A stretch of 64,000 bases of DNA from Pleurocapsales cyanobacterium LEGE 06147. GTDB taxonomy: Bacteria > Cyanobacteriota > Cyanobacteriia > Cyanobacteriales > Xenococcaceae. Shown piece by piece: positions 36,131 through 45,593 of the stretch (positions within the stretch are counted from its first letter, which is position 1; each line of letters begins with the position of its first letter). The notes beneath the pieces were generated by a model. It ran no database searches. It had not been told where the DNA came from and was given only the letters and a program-made list of their open reading frames with translations. The stretch is from contig JADEWQ010000001.1 in the NCBI GenBank assembly GCA_015207585.1, positions 1-64,000 on the forward strand, in the 5' to 3' direction. The position numbers and the translations under genes are program-made.

Positions 36131-36317
36131 TTATTAATGTTGTGCGCACTGTGCAGCATCTCGTTTTTGGCGAGACTGCGAAAAGAAAAAAGTGGTCTTA
36201 ATGAAGATTTGGTGTCTATGAGTGTAAACCCTGCCCTCGCTTTCGGCGCGAGGTATGAGCGAACCTCTCTCCCGCTTCAATTCTTCGATTAGAATCGGAG
36301 GATTCCCGCGAGGTTCG
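36131..36317. other. Intergenic remnant with TnpB-end-like hairpin
   Basis: On the minus strand, GAATCCTCCGATTCTAATCG then AAGAATTGAA (about 36278-36307) folds like the right ends of IS200/IS605 elements (GAATC, stem-loop, TTGAA). It is flanked by two GCGAACCTC words in inverted orientation (36258-36266 and 36306-36315). No transposase is adjacent. It could also serve as a transcription stop after rpe. Confidence 0.4.
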
Positions 36318-37013
36318 CTAAACTGTAGCTAATTCTGCTTCGGGACGCTTGCTATTACGAATACCCTCAATTACCGTAGCATAATCGGGAGCTTTGAATA
36401 CTGCCGAGCCAGCAACGATCGCGTTAGCACCAGCTTCTAAAACTTTCCAAGTATTATCGGGTTTAAGTCCGCCATCTACTTCAATCCAAGGATCGAGTCC
36501 CCGTTCATCACACATCTGACGCAGTTTGCGAATTTTGGGCACGACTTCGGGAATAAAGCTTTGACCGCCAAAACCAGGATTGACGCTCATAATTAAGACT
36601 AGATCGCACAGCGGAAGGACATACTCGATTAGTTCTAAGGGAGTAGAGGGATTGAGGACAACTCCTGCTTGCTTGCCTAATTCGCGAATTTGACTGAGGG
36701 TGCGGTGCAGATGGGGTGAAGCGTTATGTTCTGCATGTACCGAGATAATGTCCGCGCCAGCCTTAGCAAAGTCTTCTACATATTTTTCTGGTTCCACAAT
36801 CATCAGGTGGACATCTAAAGGCTTTTTCGTGACGGGACGAATCGCCTTAACAATTAGAGGACCGATAGTAATGTTCGGAACGAATCTACCATCCATTACA
36901 TCAACGTGAATCCAATCAGCGCCAGCTTCGTCTACGGCTTTAACTTCTTCTCCCAAGCGACTGAAATCCGCTGATAGGATTGAGGGGGCAACAACTACAT
37001 GTTTATCGGTCAT
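36318..37013 (-). CDS. rpe: Ribulose-phosphate 3-epimerase
   Basis: 231 residues, TIM barrel. Interconverts ribulose-5-phosphate and xylulose-5-phosphate in the Calvin and oxidative pentose-phosphate cycles. Motifs: [32 protein letters not shown] (metal ligands His and Asp), DVHLMI (His), [15 protein letters not shown] and [10 protein letters not shown] (catalytic Asp). Length and start normal. Cytoplasmic; single gene. Confidence 0.98.
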   Translation of the reverse strand: MTDKHVVVAPSILSADFSRLGEEVKAVDEAGADWIHVDVMDGRFVPNITIGPLIVKAIRPVTKKPLDVHLMIVEPEKYVEDFAKAGADIISVHAEHNASPHLHRTLSQIRELGKQAGVVLNPSTPLELIEYVLPLCDLVLIMSVNPGFGGQSFIPEVVPKIRKLRQMCDERGLDPWIEVDGGLKPDNTWKVLEAGANAIVAGSAVFKAPDYATVIEGIRNSKRPEAELATV

Positions 37014-37170
37014 GATTTATATTCTCTCTCTCTAAGAGTTCCATTTTGTAACAATGTTAACAAAATTCTTAAATTTTTTCTGCTTATTACAGACCTTTAT
37101 TAAGGTGTAATTCTATCAGTAAATTTATATAGATCGAAACAAATTTTTGCCAATTATTGGTGGTTATTTC

Positions 37171-38127
37171 TTATACGAAATCAAGAATTGCTCGGGCAGT
37201 GATTTGGGGTTGTTCTAAATGAGGGACGTGACCGCAACGGTCGATCCAAACTAATTTACTGTGAGCGATCGCCTTTTTAAAATCTTCGGCAGCCTTGGTT
37301 CCTAAAATTTTGTCTTCTTTTCCCCACAGAATTAGAGTTGGTTGCTCGATTTGAGTTAATTTCTTGGCAAAAGAACCATAACCGCCACTTTTCGTAAAAG
37401 CAATTAAAGCTTGATTCCAAGCTGCACAATTTAAATGCAAAGCAGCACAAATTTGTGCATCGACGTTAGCCAGATTTTTATCGTAGTATGCTGTCCGACT
37501 GATATTTTGCCGAACTTTGGGATTGCGCAAAAATGCTGTTGCTAAATAGTCGAGGGGAGGAAACATCAGCTTACCGATGAAAGGTGGATTGGCTAATCCT
37601 GCACTATCGATCAAGACTAATTTATTCACAACATCGGGATAAGTAAGAGTAAAATCTATCGCCGCCGCACCCCCCATCGAGGCACCTACTAAAATTATGG
37701 GTTTCCCAATCTTGGTTTTCCAAAAATAGTAAAGATGGGTTTTAATTTCTGCAGCACTATAGGATATTCCTGCCAAACGTTCGGTAAAGCCAAATCCCAA
37801 TAGATCTACTGCCCAAGTTTCCCTTTCCTTTGCTAGTAGAGGAAGAAGACGGCGAAATTCCAGAACAGAGCTGTCGAAACCATGTAATAGTAAAATAGGC
37901 GGAGTGCCACTGCCTTGTCGAACGTAGGTAGTCACGATCTCGGCTTTGCCGAGGCGTTTCACCCTCGCGCGATCGCCCTTGGCGCAGCGAAGCTGACCGC
38001 GACTGCAAGGAGCGAACTCCTCACTAAATGGAGTCAAAATTGATTCGACTTCAATCCTTTTCAACAATTCGAGGGAAGTAGATTCGGTCAAATTGTTGGC
38101 TTCAGCAGGGATAAAGCTGGGAAACAT
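37171..38127 (-). CDS. Alpha/beta hydrolase with repeat-derived N-terminal insert
   Basis: About 318 residues. Serine hydrolase core: LLLHGFDSSVLEFRRLLPLL (oxyanion HG), ILVGASMGGAAAIDF (nucleophile Ser), LILWGKEDKI (acid) and DRCGHVPHLEQP (His). The closest resemblance is to cyanobacterial epoxide-hydrolase/esterase-like enzymes. Residues ~35-63 (EEFAPCSRGQLRCAKGDRAR) are encoded by a genomic repeat inserted in frame before the core. I start at the ATG at 38127; the longer frame uses a TTG inside a poly-A/T stretch. Divergent from menI. Substrate unknown. Confidence 0.9.
   Translation of the reverse strand: MFPSFIPAEANNLTESTSLELLKRIEVESILTPFSEEFAPCSRGQLRCAKGDRARVKRLGKAEIVTTYVRQGSGTPPILLLHGFDSSVLEFRRLLPLLAKERETWAVDLLGFGFTERLAGISYSAAEIKTHLYYFWKTKIGKPIILVGASMGGAAAIDFTLTYPDVVNKLVLIDSAGLANPPFIGKLMFPPLDYLATAFLRNPKVRQNISRTAYYDKNLANVDAQICAALHLNCAAWNQALIAFTKSGGYGSFAKKLTQIEQPTLILWGKEDKILGTKAAEDFKKAIAHSKLVWIDRCGHVPHLEQPQITARAILDFV
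37937..38022 (-). repeat. Genomic repeat inside the hydrolase gene
   Basis: On the minus strand GAGTTCGCTCCTTGCAGTCG then CGGTCAGCTTCGCTGCGCC and GGGCGATCGCGCGAGG. The first 25 bases match GAGGTTCGCTCCTTGTAGTC then GCGGT at 42862-42886 apart from two differences. It ends in a small palindrome CTCGGCAAAGCCGAG (37937-37951). Confidence 0.7.
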
Positions 38128-38190
38128 ATGAAAAAAAATCAAAAATCAAAAAAAGTTTATTGACTTCAGTAATAAATAAGTTAACGCAAA

Positions 38191-38625
38191 ATGGCTTTTT
38201 CCCATCCTCGAACTGTCTATTTAGCCGACACTGATGCTGCGGGAGTAGTTTACTTTGCTTGCGTGATGAACATGTGTCACGAAGCTTATGAAGAGTCTTT
38301 AGCAGCAGCACGAATAAGTTTACAACAATTAATTGCCGACTCGGCGATCGCTATCCCCATAGTTCATGCAGAGGTTAGTTTTTTCCGTCCCCTGTTTTGC
38401 GGTGATAAGTTGCTAATTAACTTAGTAGCCGAGCAATTGAGCGACAATGAATTTATAGTTAACTATGACATTGTTTTGGCTTCATCCTCTCAAAAAAAAT
38501 TAGCCCAAGGCAATACCAAACACGTTTGCATCAATCCTGCTACTAGAACCAGAGTTAAACTACCTCAAACAATAATTGATTGGCTTAAACAATATAGCAG
38601 GAGTCAGGAGCTAGTTGAAGATTAG
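38191..38625 (+). CDS. menI: 1,4-dihydroxy-2-naphthoyl-CoA thioesterase
   Basis: 144-residue hot-dog thioesterase of the 4-hydroxybenzoyl-CoA type. The motif YLADTDAAGVVYFACVMNMC carries the catalytic Asp. HAEVSFFRPLFCGDKLLINL and HVCINPATRTRVKLP match the cyanobacterial DHNA-CoA hydrolase that releases DHNA for phylloquinone (photosystem I). 66 bp divergent from the hydrolase gene. ATG after AAGTTAACGCAAA; ribosome-binding site weak. Confidence 0.87.
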   Translation: MAFSHPRTVYLADTDAAGVVYFACVMNMCHEAYEESLAAARISLQQLIADSAIAIPIVHAEVSFFRPLFCGDKLLINLVAEQLSDNEFIVNYDIVLASSSQKKLAQGNTKHVCINPATRTRVKLPQTIIDWLKQYSRSQELVED

Positions 38626-38712
38626 GGGGATAGGGGATTAGGAATTGGAGAGAAATTAATTTCCACTTTAGTTCGAGTGTTGGAAGTTTTGAGGAAAAAC
38701 GGACATATCAAG

Positions 38713-38733
38713 CGGGCGAATCGAATTCGCCCG
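38713..38733. repeat. Perfect 9-bp palindromic hairpin
   Basis: CGGGCGAAT / ATTCGCCCG with a 3-nt loop, 88 bp after menI. No T-run follows, so a dispersed palindrome is more likely than a terminator. Confidence 0.45.
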
Positions 38734-38758
38734 TCTCGTCCTCCCCTAGGAAAACACG

Positions 38759-39124
38759 AAGAAAAAAAGGACAAGGAAACGGTTCTATCCATTACCGTCA
38801 GTAACGAAGAATGGTCAACAGTACACTGATGCTTACTATCACTACGTAGAGAACGGCAAGAAGCGGACTAAATATATTCCTAAGAAACTGCTGCACGACG
38901 CAAACAAGGATTTGGTGCAGATTATATCGAATGTAAACCCATCAAACGCAGTGGGAAGGAGTATAAACAGTACTGGTATCACTATGAGTTTTGGCGGAGG
39001 GCGATCGCTATCTCAAGAAAAGTCGCTATATCCCTAAACGGTTATTGGCACGAGTGGAGAAGATGGAGGAAGCGAAAGCACCTGTGAGGGAAATTTTAAA
39101 AGTGATGGGAGTTATAAAAGTATG
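38759..39124 (+). pseudogene. Frameshifted remnant of a small Lys/Tyr-rich cyanobacterial protein
   Basis: Three frames hold consecutive pieces of one repetitive protein: YVENGKKRTKYIPKKLL near 38850, ECKPIKRSGKEYKQYWYHYE at ~38929-38988, and GDRYLKKSRYIPKRLLARVE ending KVMGVIKV-stop at 39124. The style (YYHYxENGKKRxKYIPKKLL) is that of small cyanobacterial proteins near DUF6788. At least two frameshifts; not functional. It abuts a truncated hsp70-like gene. Confidence 0.6.
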
Positions 39125-39748
39125 ATGTATTGCTAGTAGGCGGTTCGTCACAAATTCCTTTAGTACAGCGTAAAGTAAGAGAAGCTTTTGGCGCAGAAAG
39201 AGTAGTAGTCCATCCTCGTCCCATGTATGCGGTTGCTGAAGGTGCTGCTATTGTTGCTGTTGGGTTGGTTGAAAAAGTTGGTACAGTCTCCCGCGATTAT
39301 TGTATTGAATTAGTTGACGATCCTAGACACAAACTTATCAAATTTTGTTGGGTATTTTGAGTTTATTACCGATGACTGCGGTTTTCTGCTTCCCTCCAGT
39401 CAAAAAGAACGATTGGAAACACTGTGTCGGGATTTAAAAAATGCGATCGCCAATCATCGTAAAGGCGAAATGCAGAAGCTTTCAGAAGATGCTAAACGAG
39501 AGATAGAGAATCTCCCCGATAAAATAAAAATTATTTTAGCGTGCCGTGATGGAATAGCACGAGCGTATCAGATAGAGCCAAATCAAGCTAGAGCAATGGA
39601 AGCTAAATTGTGGCAAATGATTGATGCGATGAGGCGTGATAATGAATATGAAGCAGAACGACTATTTAGGGAGTTAGCCCAAGATATTCGCCCCTATCTA
39701 GAGCGAGAAATTCCTACTGTCAGTATTGCTACAGGATTGACTCGATAA
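39125..39748 (+). pseudogene. Truncated, frameshifted Hsp70/DnaK-like gene
   Basis: The first part (39125-39358) starts abruptly inside the Hsp70 ATPase domain: LLVGGSSQIPLVQRKVREAF, HPRPMYAVAEGAAIVAVGLV, the adenosine-binding region. After DDPRHKLIK the frame breaks. The second part (39314-39748, different frame) reads LETLCRDLKNAIANHRKGEM ... SIATGLTR, the helical end of such proteins. The start, most of the ATPase and the beta-sandwich substrate domain are missing. Resembles cyanobacterial Hsp70-family loci followed by a zinc-ribbon gene, as here. Confidence 0.75.
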
Positions 39749-39754
39749 TCGATT

Positions 39755-40129
39755 ATGCCAGTAAAGCTAACTTGTCCCGTTTGCGAGCGATCGCAAATAG
39801 AAGAAGATATTTGTCCTAATTGCGAAACCGATCTTTCTACTTACCGAATGTTGGCTCAATTGCCAGTAGAAACACTTATCGAAACGAAAAAACAAAAACG
39901 AATTATTCCCTTATGGTTTCCTGTAGGTGTAGCAGTTTTATTTCTTTTAGTAGGTATTGGCTTAGGGTTTGCTAGTAATTCTGTTATTTTTCGACAACAG
40001 CTACCAATTACACCAACTTCTACTACTGCTTCTAGTTCGATACCCGAAACTAAGCCAGATAAACTAGTTGCCTCTTCTACTGTTGCTAACAAACCCACAG
40101 AGGTAGAACAGTCTCAGTCAAAATCTTGA
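39755..40129 (+). CDS. Zinc-ribbon single-TM protein (probably C-terminally truncated)
   Basis: 124 residues: N-terminal zinc ribbon CPVCERSQIEEDICPNCETD (C-x2-C, C-x2-C), one TM (about 50-70, WFPVGVAVLFLLVGIGLGF) and a Ser/Thr/Pro-rich tail. It lies 6 bp after the Hsp70-like ruin and is probably its former partner. After its stop another frame continues with VSSKLKQMLENAIDAVKDNN, then INEYLRLRDIYRRDLLSF (40133-40278), so the original protein likely ran on and was frameshifted. Confidence 0.6.
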   Translation: MPVKLTCPVCERSQIEEDICPNCETDLSTYRMLAQLPVETLIETKKQKRIIPLWFPVGVAVLFLLVGIGLGFASNSVIFRQQLPITPTSTTASSSIPETKPDKLVASSTVANKPTEVEQSQSKS

Positions 40130-40248
40130 TGTTTCTTCAAAACTAAAGCAAATGCTGGAAAATGCGATCGATGCGGTTAAAGATAACAATATTAATGAGT
40201 ATTTAAGACTAAGAGATATTTATCGTCGAGATCTGCTTTCTTTCTGTC

Positions 40249-40590
40249 ATGAAAAAAATTTGTCTATTTCTGTATAAGTTAACAGCAGCTACTTTCCCCG
40301 TAGAAAAATTATGTAGCAAGTCTACGCAAGCAGCATTATATACAGACTGGGGTTTAGCTGTAGCAGCCTGTCTGGAAAAGGATACAGCTCGTGCTATACA
40401 AATCAAACCTGTCAAACACTCATCTAGTCAAGCAGATCGCTTTGCTCATTCTTTTGTTTCTTACCATGAAGGTTGCTACCATCTTCAAAATTTAGAGTGG
40501 TGTAAAGCAATTAAACCTCTTCAGCAAGCTCAATCTGAAATCAAAACTAAGTCTGATTGGTGTAAGGAAATAGATAGACTCTTAGCGCCA
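40249..40590 (+). pseudogene. Fragment of an Hsp70-locus partner gene fused to transposase
   Basis: Residues 1-112 of a 288-codon frame (KSTQAALYTDWGLAVAACLE, FVSYHEGCYHLQNLEWCKAI) are TPR-like and unrelated to the transposase that follows in the same frame from LAPSKSKAGRGRKR. The chimeric frame is an accident of insertion, not a designed fusion. Original function unknown. Confidence 0.55.
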
Positions 40591-41115
40591 TCCAAGTCAA
40601 AAGCAGGAAGAGGGAGAAAAAGAACTGTAGACGAGAGAGAAATTGTGAATGCGGTTCTCTATTGGAGTCGAAGTGGTTGTCCTTGGGAACTACTGCCTCA
40701 TGACTTTCCAGATTACAAAACGGTATACAGCTACTTCCGTAGTTGGCAAAGAAAAGGAGTTTGGGAACGAATTCACGCACAATTAACAACTAAAGTACGT
40801 CTTCAAGAAGGTAAACAAGAAACCGCAACCGCAGCAATCATTGATAGCCAGTCAGTGAAAACAAGCGAAAGCGGGGGTAATGAGCGAGGATTTGAGGGCG
40901 GGAAACGAATTAAAGAAGGTTGCCAGTTAAATTTAGAAGTCGTCAAACGACAATCGAAACAGTTTGAGATTCTTCCTCGAAGATGGGTCGTCGAACGCAC
41001 TTTTGCTTGGCTTGGAAAACAAAGACGTTTAAGTAAAGACTATGAGCGACTACCATCCGTCAGCGAATCTGTAGTTTACATTGCGATAGTCTTAGAACTT
41101 TTCCCTAGATCTTAA
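40591..41115 (+). pseudogene. IS5-family transposase, internally deleted
   Basis: SKSKAGRGRKRTVDEREIVN, then VLYWSRSGCPWELLPHDFP and VYSYFRSWQRKGVWERIH, match the N-terminal half of IS5-type transposases. IIDSQSVKTSESGG has the first catalytic Asp. After GGKRIKEG the middle (with the second Asp) is missing and the frame resumes at LEVVKRQSKQFEILPRRWVV, ERTFAWLGKQRRLSKDYE (catalytic Glu). About 75-90 residues are deleted in frame and the first ~20 residues are also gone. Inactive. Confidence 0.85.
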
Positions 41116-41135
41116 GGCGATCGCCATTTACTTCC

Positions 41136-41423
41136 TTAATACCTTGGCGGTGCGTGACCGATCATCCAAGGTCGTCCGCTTGCAGGATTTTGATATCTTG
41201 ATTTGGATGGCTCCTTATCTAGTTTCACCAAACGTGGTTCTTTAGTTTCTTGCCGTCCGAGGGATGATAAGCTGCTAGAGCTTAGATTAACCATTGGCGG
41301 CGAAAAAAGGCGTTTAGCCTCTGCTGCACAGATCGGGCAAGGCATGGGCGAGTTTAACTCGGCAAGAGTACGCCATGCTTCAAACTCACCGCAGGAATTA
41401 CATCGGAATTCGTAAAGTGGCAT
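41136..41423 (-). CDS. FmdB-family zinc-ribbon protein
   Basis: 95 residues: N-terminal zinc ribbon MPLYEFRCNSCGEFEAWRTL with C-x2-C, then CPICAAEAKRLFSPP with C-x2-C, and a basic disordered tail ending RPWMIGHAPPRY. The FmdB family includes regulators linked to formamidase. The formamidase gene lies upstream on the same strand at 42984, separated only by repeats and an IS110 copy, so the two probably formed one operon. Confidence 0.88.
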   Translation of the reverse strand: MPLYEFRCNSCGEFEAWRTLAELNSPMPCPICAAEAKRLFSPPMVNLSSSSLSSLGRQETKEPRLVKLDKEPSKSRYQNPASGRPWMIGHAPPRY

Positions 41424-41600
41424 ATTTCAGTTATCAGTTATCAGTAAGGGCGATGCTGCTTGCCTCCTTCGGAGGAGCTACGCTAGCGTAGTACAAAGAG
41501 GGCGCGCGCGGTTTTCTACCCGCCCCACTACGCGCAGCGGCAGGGCCTCGGAGCGAGCGAACCTCTTCGCCCGTACACCGAGTCCGTAGTCAGAAGTAAA
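41424..41600. repeat. Repeat patch between fmdB and the IS110
   Basis: Starts with TCAGTTATCAGTTATCAGTA (tandem 9-mer TCAGTTATC), then GC-rich imperfect palindromes: GCCTCCTTCGGAGG, GCTACGCTAGCGTAG, and GAGCGAGCGAACCTCTTCGC. No gene. The last word is the same family as the repeats at 42860 and 37990. Confidence 0.6.
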
Positions 41601-41609
41601 TACTGTTCC

Positions 41610-42759
<1,150 letters not shown>

Positions 42760-42861
42760 ACTTTATGGTTGAGTTGAGTCCCAAAACATCAAACGCAGCG
42801 ACTTTGATGTTTAATTGTCTTGGTTTAACGTCATTTTGCTTTTAGCAATTGAGATTGGCGA

Positions 42862-42914
42862 GAGGTTCGCTCCTTGTAGTCGCGGTGCGGCAGCACCCGC
42901 TGCGCGGGATCGCC
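42862..42914. repeat. Genomic repeat copy after IS110
   Basis: GAGGTTCGCTCCTTGTAGTC, GCGGTGCGGCAGCACCCGC, TGCGCGGGATCGCCC. The left part matches the repeat inside the hydrolase gene (37990-38022), the right part the repeat at 2081-2114, so this copy links both variants of the family. Confidence 0.65.
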
Positions 42915-42983
42915 CTAGATGGCAAACACTCAAAAATCCAAAAATTCAACTTGACATTCAAGACAATCGCTGTTCCCTGTTGC

Positions 42984-44171
42984 CTATTTTGGTAATATGT
43001 CTTGGTCAAAAATTTCCGTAGGTAAGGCAAGGGTGCAACAAGCATTAGGAATATCAACAATTCCACTTATCCGACCTTCCACGGGAGCACAACTTAATAG
43101 CAAGTAAGCTTGTTCGCCTGTATAACCAAATTTCTTGAGGTACTCAATGGCATTCAAACAGGCGCGACGATAGGAAACGTGAGCGTCTAGATAGTATTGC
43201 TCGCCAGTGAATTCGTCTACGGAGATGCCTTCAAATATCAAATATTCAGAGTAACGAGGTTCGACAGGACCTGGTTTAAAGATAGGGTTGACCATACCGT
43301 ATTTTTCGACACCATCCTTAATCAAATCGACGTGGAGGTCAATATAACCCGACATTTCGATCGCACCACAAAAAGAAATTTCACCGTCTCCCTGGGAAAA
43401 ATGGATATCCCCCATGGAAAGTTTTGCCCCGTCTACATAAACTGGAAAGTAAATGCGCGAACCTTTAGAAAGATTTTTAATATCGCAGTTACCTCCATGT
43501 TCGCGGGGAGGAACCGTACGGGCGGCTTCTGCCGCTACCCGCTCAAACTCTGTTTCTTTTAATGTTCCTAAAATTGCTCTTTCAGGATTGGGTAAAGCAG
43601 CTAGAGGGGGAATTTCAGGCTTCCAAGGCGGACCTCCTTTTTCTATTAGTGCTTTCTCTCGCTTATTCCATTTTTCTAACAGTTCCATCGAAGGGGCGCA
43701 GCCAATTAAACCAGGGTGAGTAATTCCGGCAAAACGCACACCAGGAATATGACGGGAACTAGTGTAAATGCCTTGAAGATCCCAGCAAGCTTTAGCAGCA
43801 TTGGGAAAGCGATCGGTGAGGAAACCGCCACCATTATCTCGTGCAAATATGCCCGTAAAGCCCCATTCATCTTCTGGCAAAGCTCCAATATCGAGCAGAT
43901 CCACCACAAGAATATCTCCTGGTTCAGACCCGTTGACATAAATTGGACCGCTAAGGACGTGAACTACCCTTAGATCTACATCGCGGATATCATTAGGATC
44001 GTCGTCATTTTTGATTTGTCCGTCAGTCCAGTCTTTACATTCTATGCGAAAAATCTCCCCAGGATTAACAGAAACTACAGCAGGAATATCTGGATGCCAA
44101 CGATTATGTCCGGGAACTTCCTGCTCGTCCATTGGTTTGGTTAGATCGACTTTAAAAAGAGTTTCTGGCAT
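42984..44171 (-). CDS. fmdA: Acetamidase/formamidase
   Basis: 395 residues. Hydrolyses formamide or acetamide to the acid and ammonia in the cytoplasm. Family signatures: HNRWHPDIPAVVSVNPGE, SGPIYVNGSEPGDILVVDLL, PGLIGCAPS, REHGGNCDIKNLSKGSRIYF, DIHFSQGDGEISFCGAIEMS and SCAPVEGRISGIVDIPNACC. Length normal. The pairing with an FmdB-type zinc ribbon on the same strand, interrupted by IS110, indicates a split operon. Nitrogen scavenging is the likely role. Confidence 0.95.
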   Translation of the reverse strand: MPETLFKVDLTKPMDEQEVPGHNRWHPDIPAVVSVNPGEIFRIECKDWTDGQIKNDDDPNDIRDVDLRVVHVLSGPIYVNGSEPGDILVVDLLDIGALPEDEWGFTGIFARDNGGGFLTDRFPNAAKACWDLQGIYTSSRHIPGVRFAGITHPGLIGCAPSMELLEKWNKREKALIEKGGPPWKPEIPPLAALPNPERAILGTLKETEFERVAAEAARTVPPREHGGNCDIKNLSKGSRIYFPVYVDGAKLSMGDIHFSQGDGEISFCGAIEMSGYIDLHVDLIKDGVEKYGMVNPIFKPGPVEPRYSEYLIFEGISVDEFTGEQYYLDAHVSYRRACLNAIEYLKKFGYTGEQAYLLLSCAPVEGRISGIVDIPNACCTLALPTEIFDQDILPK

Positions 44172-44527
44172 GAAATTTTTTTGCTAATCTTAATTAAGAA
44201 AATTCTCTATTTAAAGAGTAGACTTAATAAAAATTTTCTCCTCAGCGAAAGTTAAATCAAAGGTATTTCTTGAGAAGTCAAAATATGGTAACTTAGGGAC
44301 TTACGATCTTGCGGATTCGACGCACTTTGTGTATGCTGAGCGTGAGTGGAGGGAGCGAACTTCTTGCTTCGCTGCTTTGTAGTCGTTCTGCGCTCCGTCA
44401 AAGGCGAGGCGCTACGGAACAGTAAAAAGCGATCACCTCATGTCAAGCTAGCATAAGCATCTCCAAAATTCTTTGGCGAGACTGAACTTTAGACCGATGT
44501 CCTAATTTTCTTGAAAAGGCGAGCAAG
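44172..44527. other. Intergenic with GC-rich repeat
   Basis: 44351-44425 has a GAGCGAACTTCTTGCTTCGC and GTAGTCGTTCTGCGCTCCG block, a diverged relative of the repeats at 42862 and 37990. GGGACTTACG at 44295 recalls the 35685 element's end but no partner end was found. No gene. Confidence 0.45.
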
Positions 44528-44800
44528 TTAAATAAAATAATAGTTGAGATTTAATCTTGCTTTACGGATTTTGTTAAGAAGTTGTTCTACCGTAGCAATT
44601 TTTTGATTTACCTGCTCTGCTAAAGCGAGGTTGTATACATATTGTTGCTGTTTTTTTAGTTTAAGTAAATTAGATTTAACAGTATTTAGCTCTTTTTCAA
44701 TTTTGATTAACAAAATTATTAATTTTGCTACCTTAACAGTTTTATTGTCAGCAATAATTTCCTGCTGAATAGAAGTTAAATAGTTGTTTAGATTGTCCAT
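44528..44800 (-). CDS. Small coiled-coil hypothetical protein
   Basis: 90 residues, almost entirely helical with heptad-like leucines: LIILLIKIEKELNTVKSNLL and VNQKIATVEQLLNKIRKARL. High Lys/Asn/Leu, no Cys and no membrane segment. No family recognised. Good start context (ATG), alone on its strand after fmdA upstream. Coding is plausible from composition but not certain. Confidence 0.55.
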   Translation of the reverse strand: MDNLNNYLTSIQQEIIADNKTVKVAKLIILLIKIEKELNTVKSNLLKLKKQQQYVYNLALAEQVNQKIATVEQLLNKIRKARLNLNYYFI

Positions 44801-45593
44801 GAATCTGCTGATTTAGTTATAAATTATTGAATTATGGCGGATTACTTATATTTCTCCACTTAGTATATAAGTGAAAATTCAGATGCTGTATAAAGTTTAT
44901 GTAATTCTTGGATATTAATATGTAAAAAGTGTGTGAATTATTTCCGTAAATTCCGCTAGAATTTACGGCAAGAATCCAGCCTATCTAAAGTTATTGCCAA
45001 ATTTTTATTAGGGCAATAACTTAGGGGATTCCGATAAGCTGTTTCCTTGGGCAAATTGACTAAAAAAACAGGTTGTCTACGAAGAGAGCGGGATTCGAAC
45101 CTCTGTTAGGCTTATCCCTGAAGCGGTTTTGAGTCAATATTGATAAGAGCTAAGGTTACTTTATTCTCATAGTTTTGAGAGTGAGAGTAAGTAATTTGGG
45201 ATTGTTCTAATTTCGCTCTAAAAATAGCTTTCAAAAATTTAATACTAAATTGCTAAAATCCTGCAAAAAGCTTTTCTGCGAGTAATTCCTCGACAAGCGC
45301 GATCGCTAAAAAGTTTGTAGTTCATCAATTTTAGCTATTTCAGGAATTTCTGCCAAGTTGGGAAAATCGTTGGTTGCGATCGCTCAACTAAAGAGTTTCT
45401 TGATTATATTCGGGTTCAAGGCTTAGAAACTGAGAAAATTTCTCATAGAGAACTTAAAATAAGCTTAAAGAACAACAACAAGCAATTAACAATAATTCTA
45501 TTTTGGAAGCGATGTTCGAACAGAAAGTGTTGGTGAAAAAGACTCCGTCCAACCAAACCGTCCTCGTTAATAAATATTTAGAAATTAGAAATA
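44801..45593. other. 793-bp intergenic region with tRNA-Ser fragment and gene debris
   Basis: The tRNA-Ser fragment is at 45080-45130. From 45290 to 45570 short protein-like pieces (for example LEAMFEQKVLVKKTPSNQTV near 45505) appear in one frame without a start, suggesting a decayed gene before the ABC cluster. HIP1-like sites near 45300 and 45379. No functional gene seen. Confidence 0.45.
45080..45130 (-). pseudogene. Decayed 3' half of a tRNA-Ser gene
   Basis: On the minus strand AAAACCGCTTCAGGGATAAG, then CCTAACAGAGGTTCGAATC, then CCGCTCTCTTCG reads as tRNA-Ser from the 3' side of the anticodon loop, through the long variable arm, the T-arm (GGTTCGAATC) and the acceptor strand. The 5' half is absent and the T stem (AGAGG with CCCGC) no longer pairs. 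Such 3' halves are typical attachment-site scars of integrating elements. Confidence 0.6.

Noticed and set aside
40249-41115. A genuine 288-residue fusion protein
   Set aside because: The N-terminal ~112 residues are unrelated to the transposase and the transposase itself lacks its middle; a chance in-frame junction explains it better.
42815-43021. 68-codon frame after IS110
   Set aside because: It is a translation of the genomic repeat at 42862. Useful only in showing the FAPCSRG match with the hydrolase insert.
43197-43973. Three frames of 85-121 codons antisense to fmdA
   Set aside because: Antisense to a strongly conserved enzyme; typical high-GC shadow frames.
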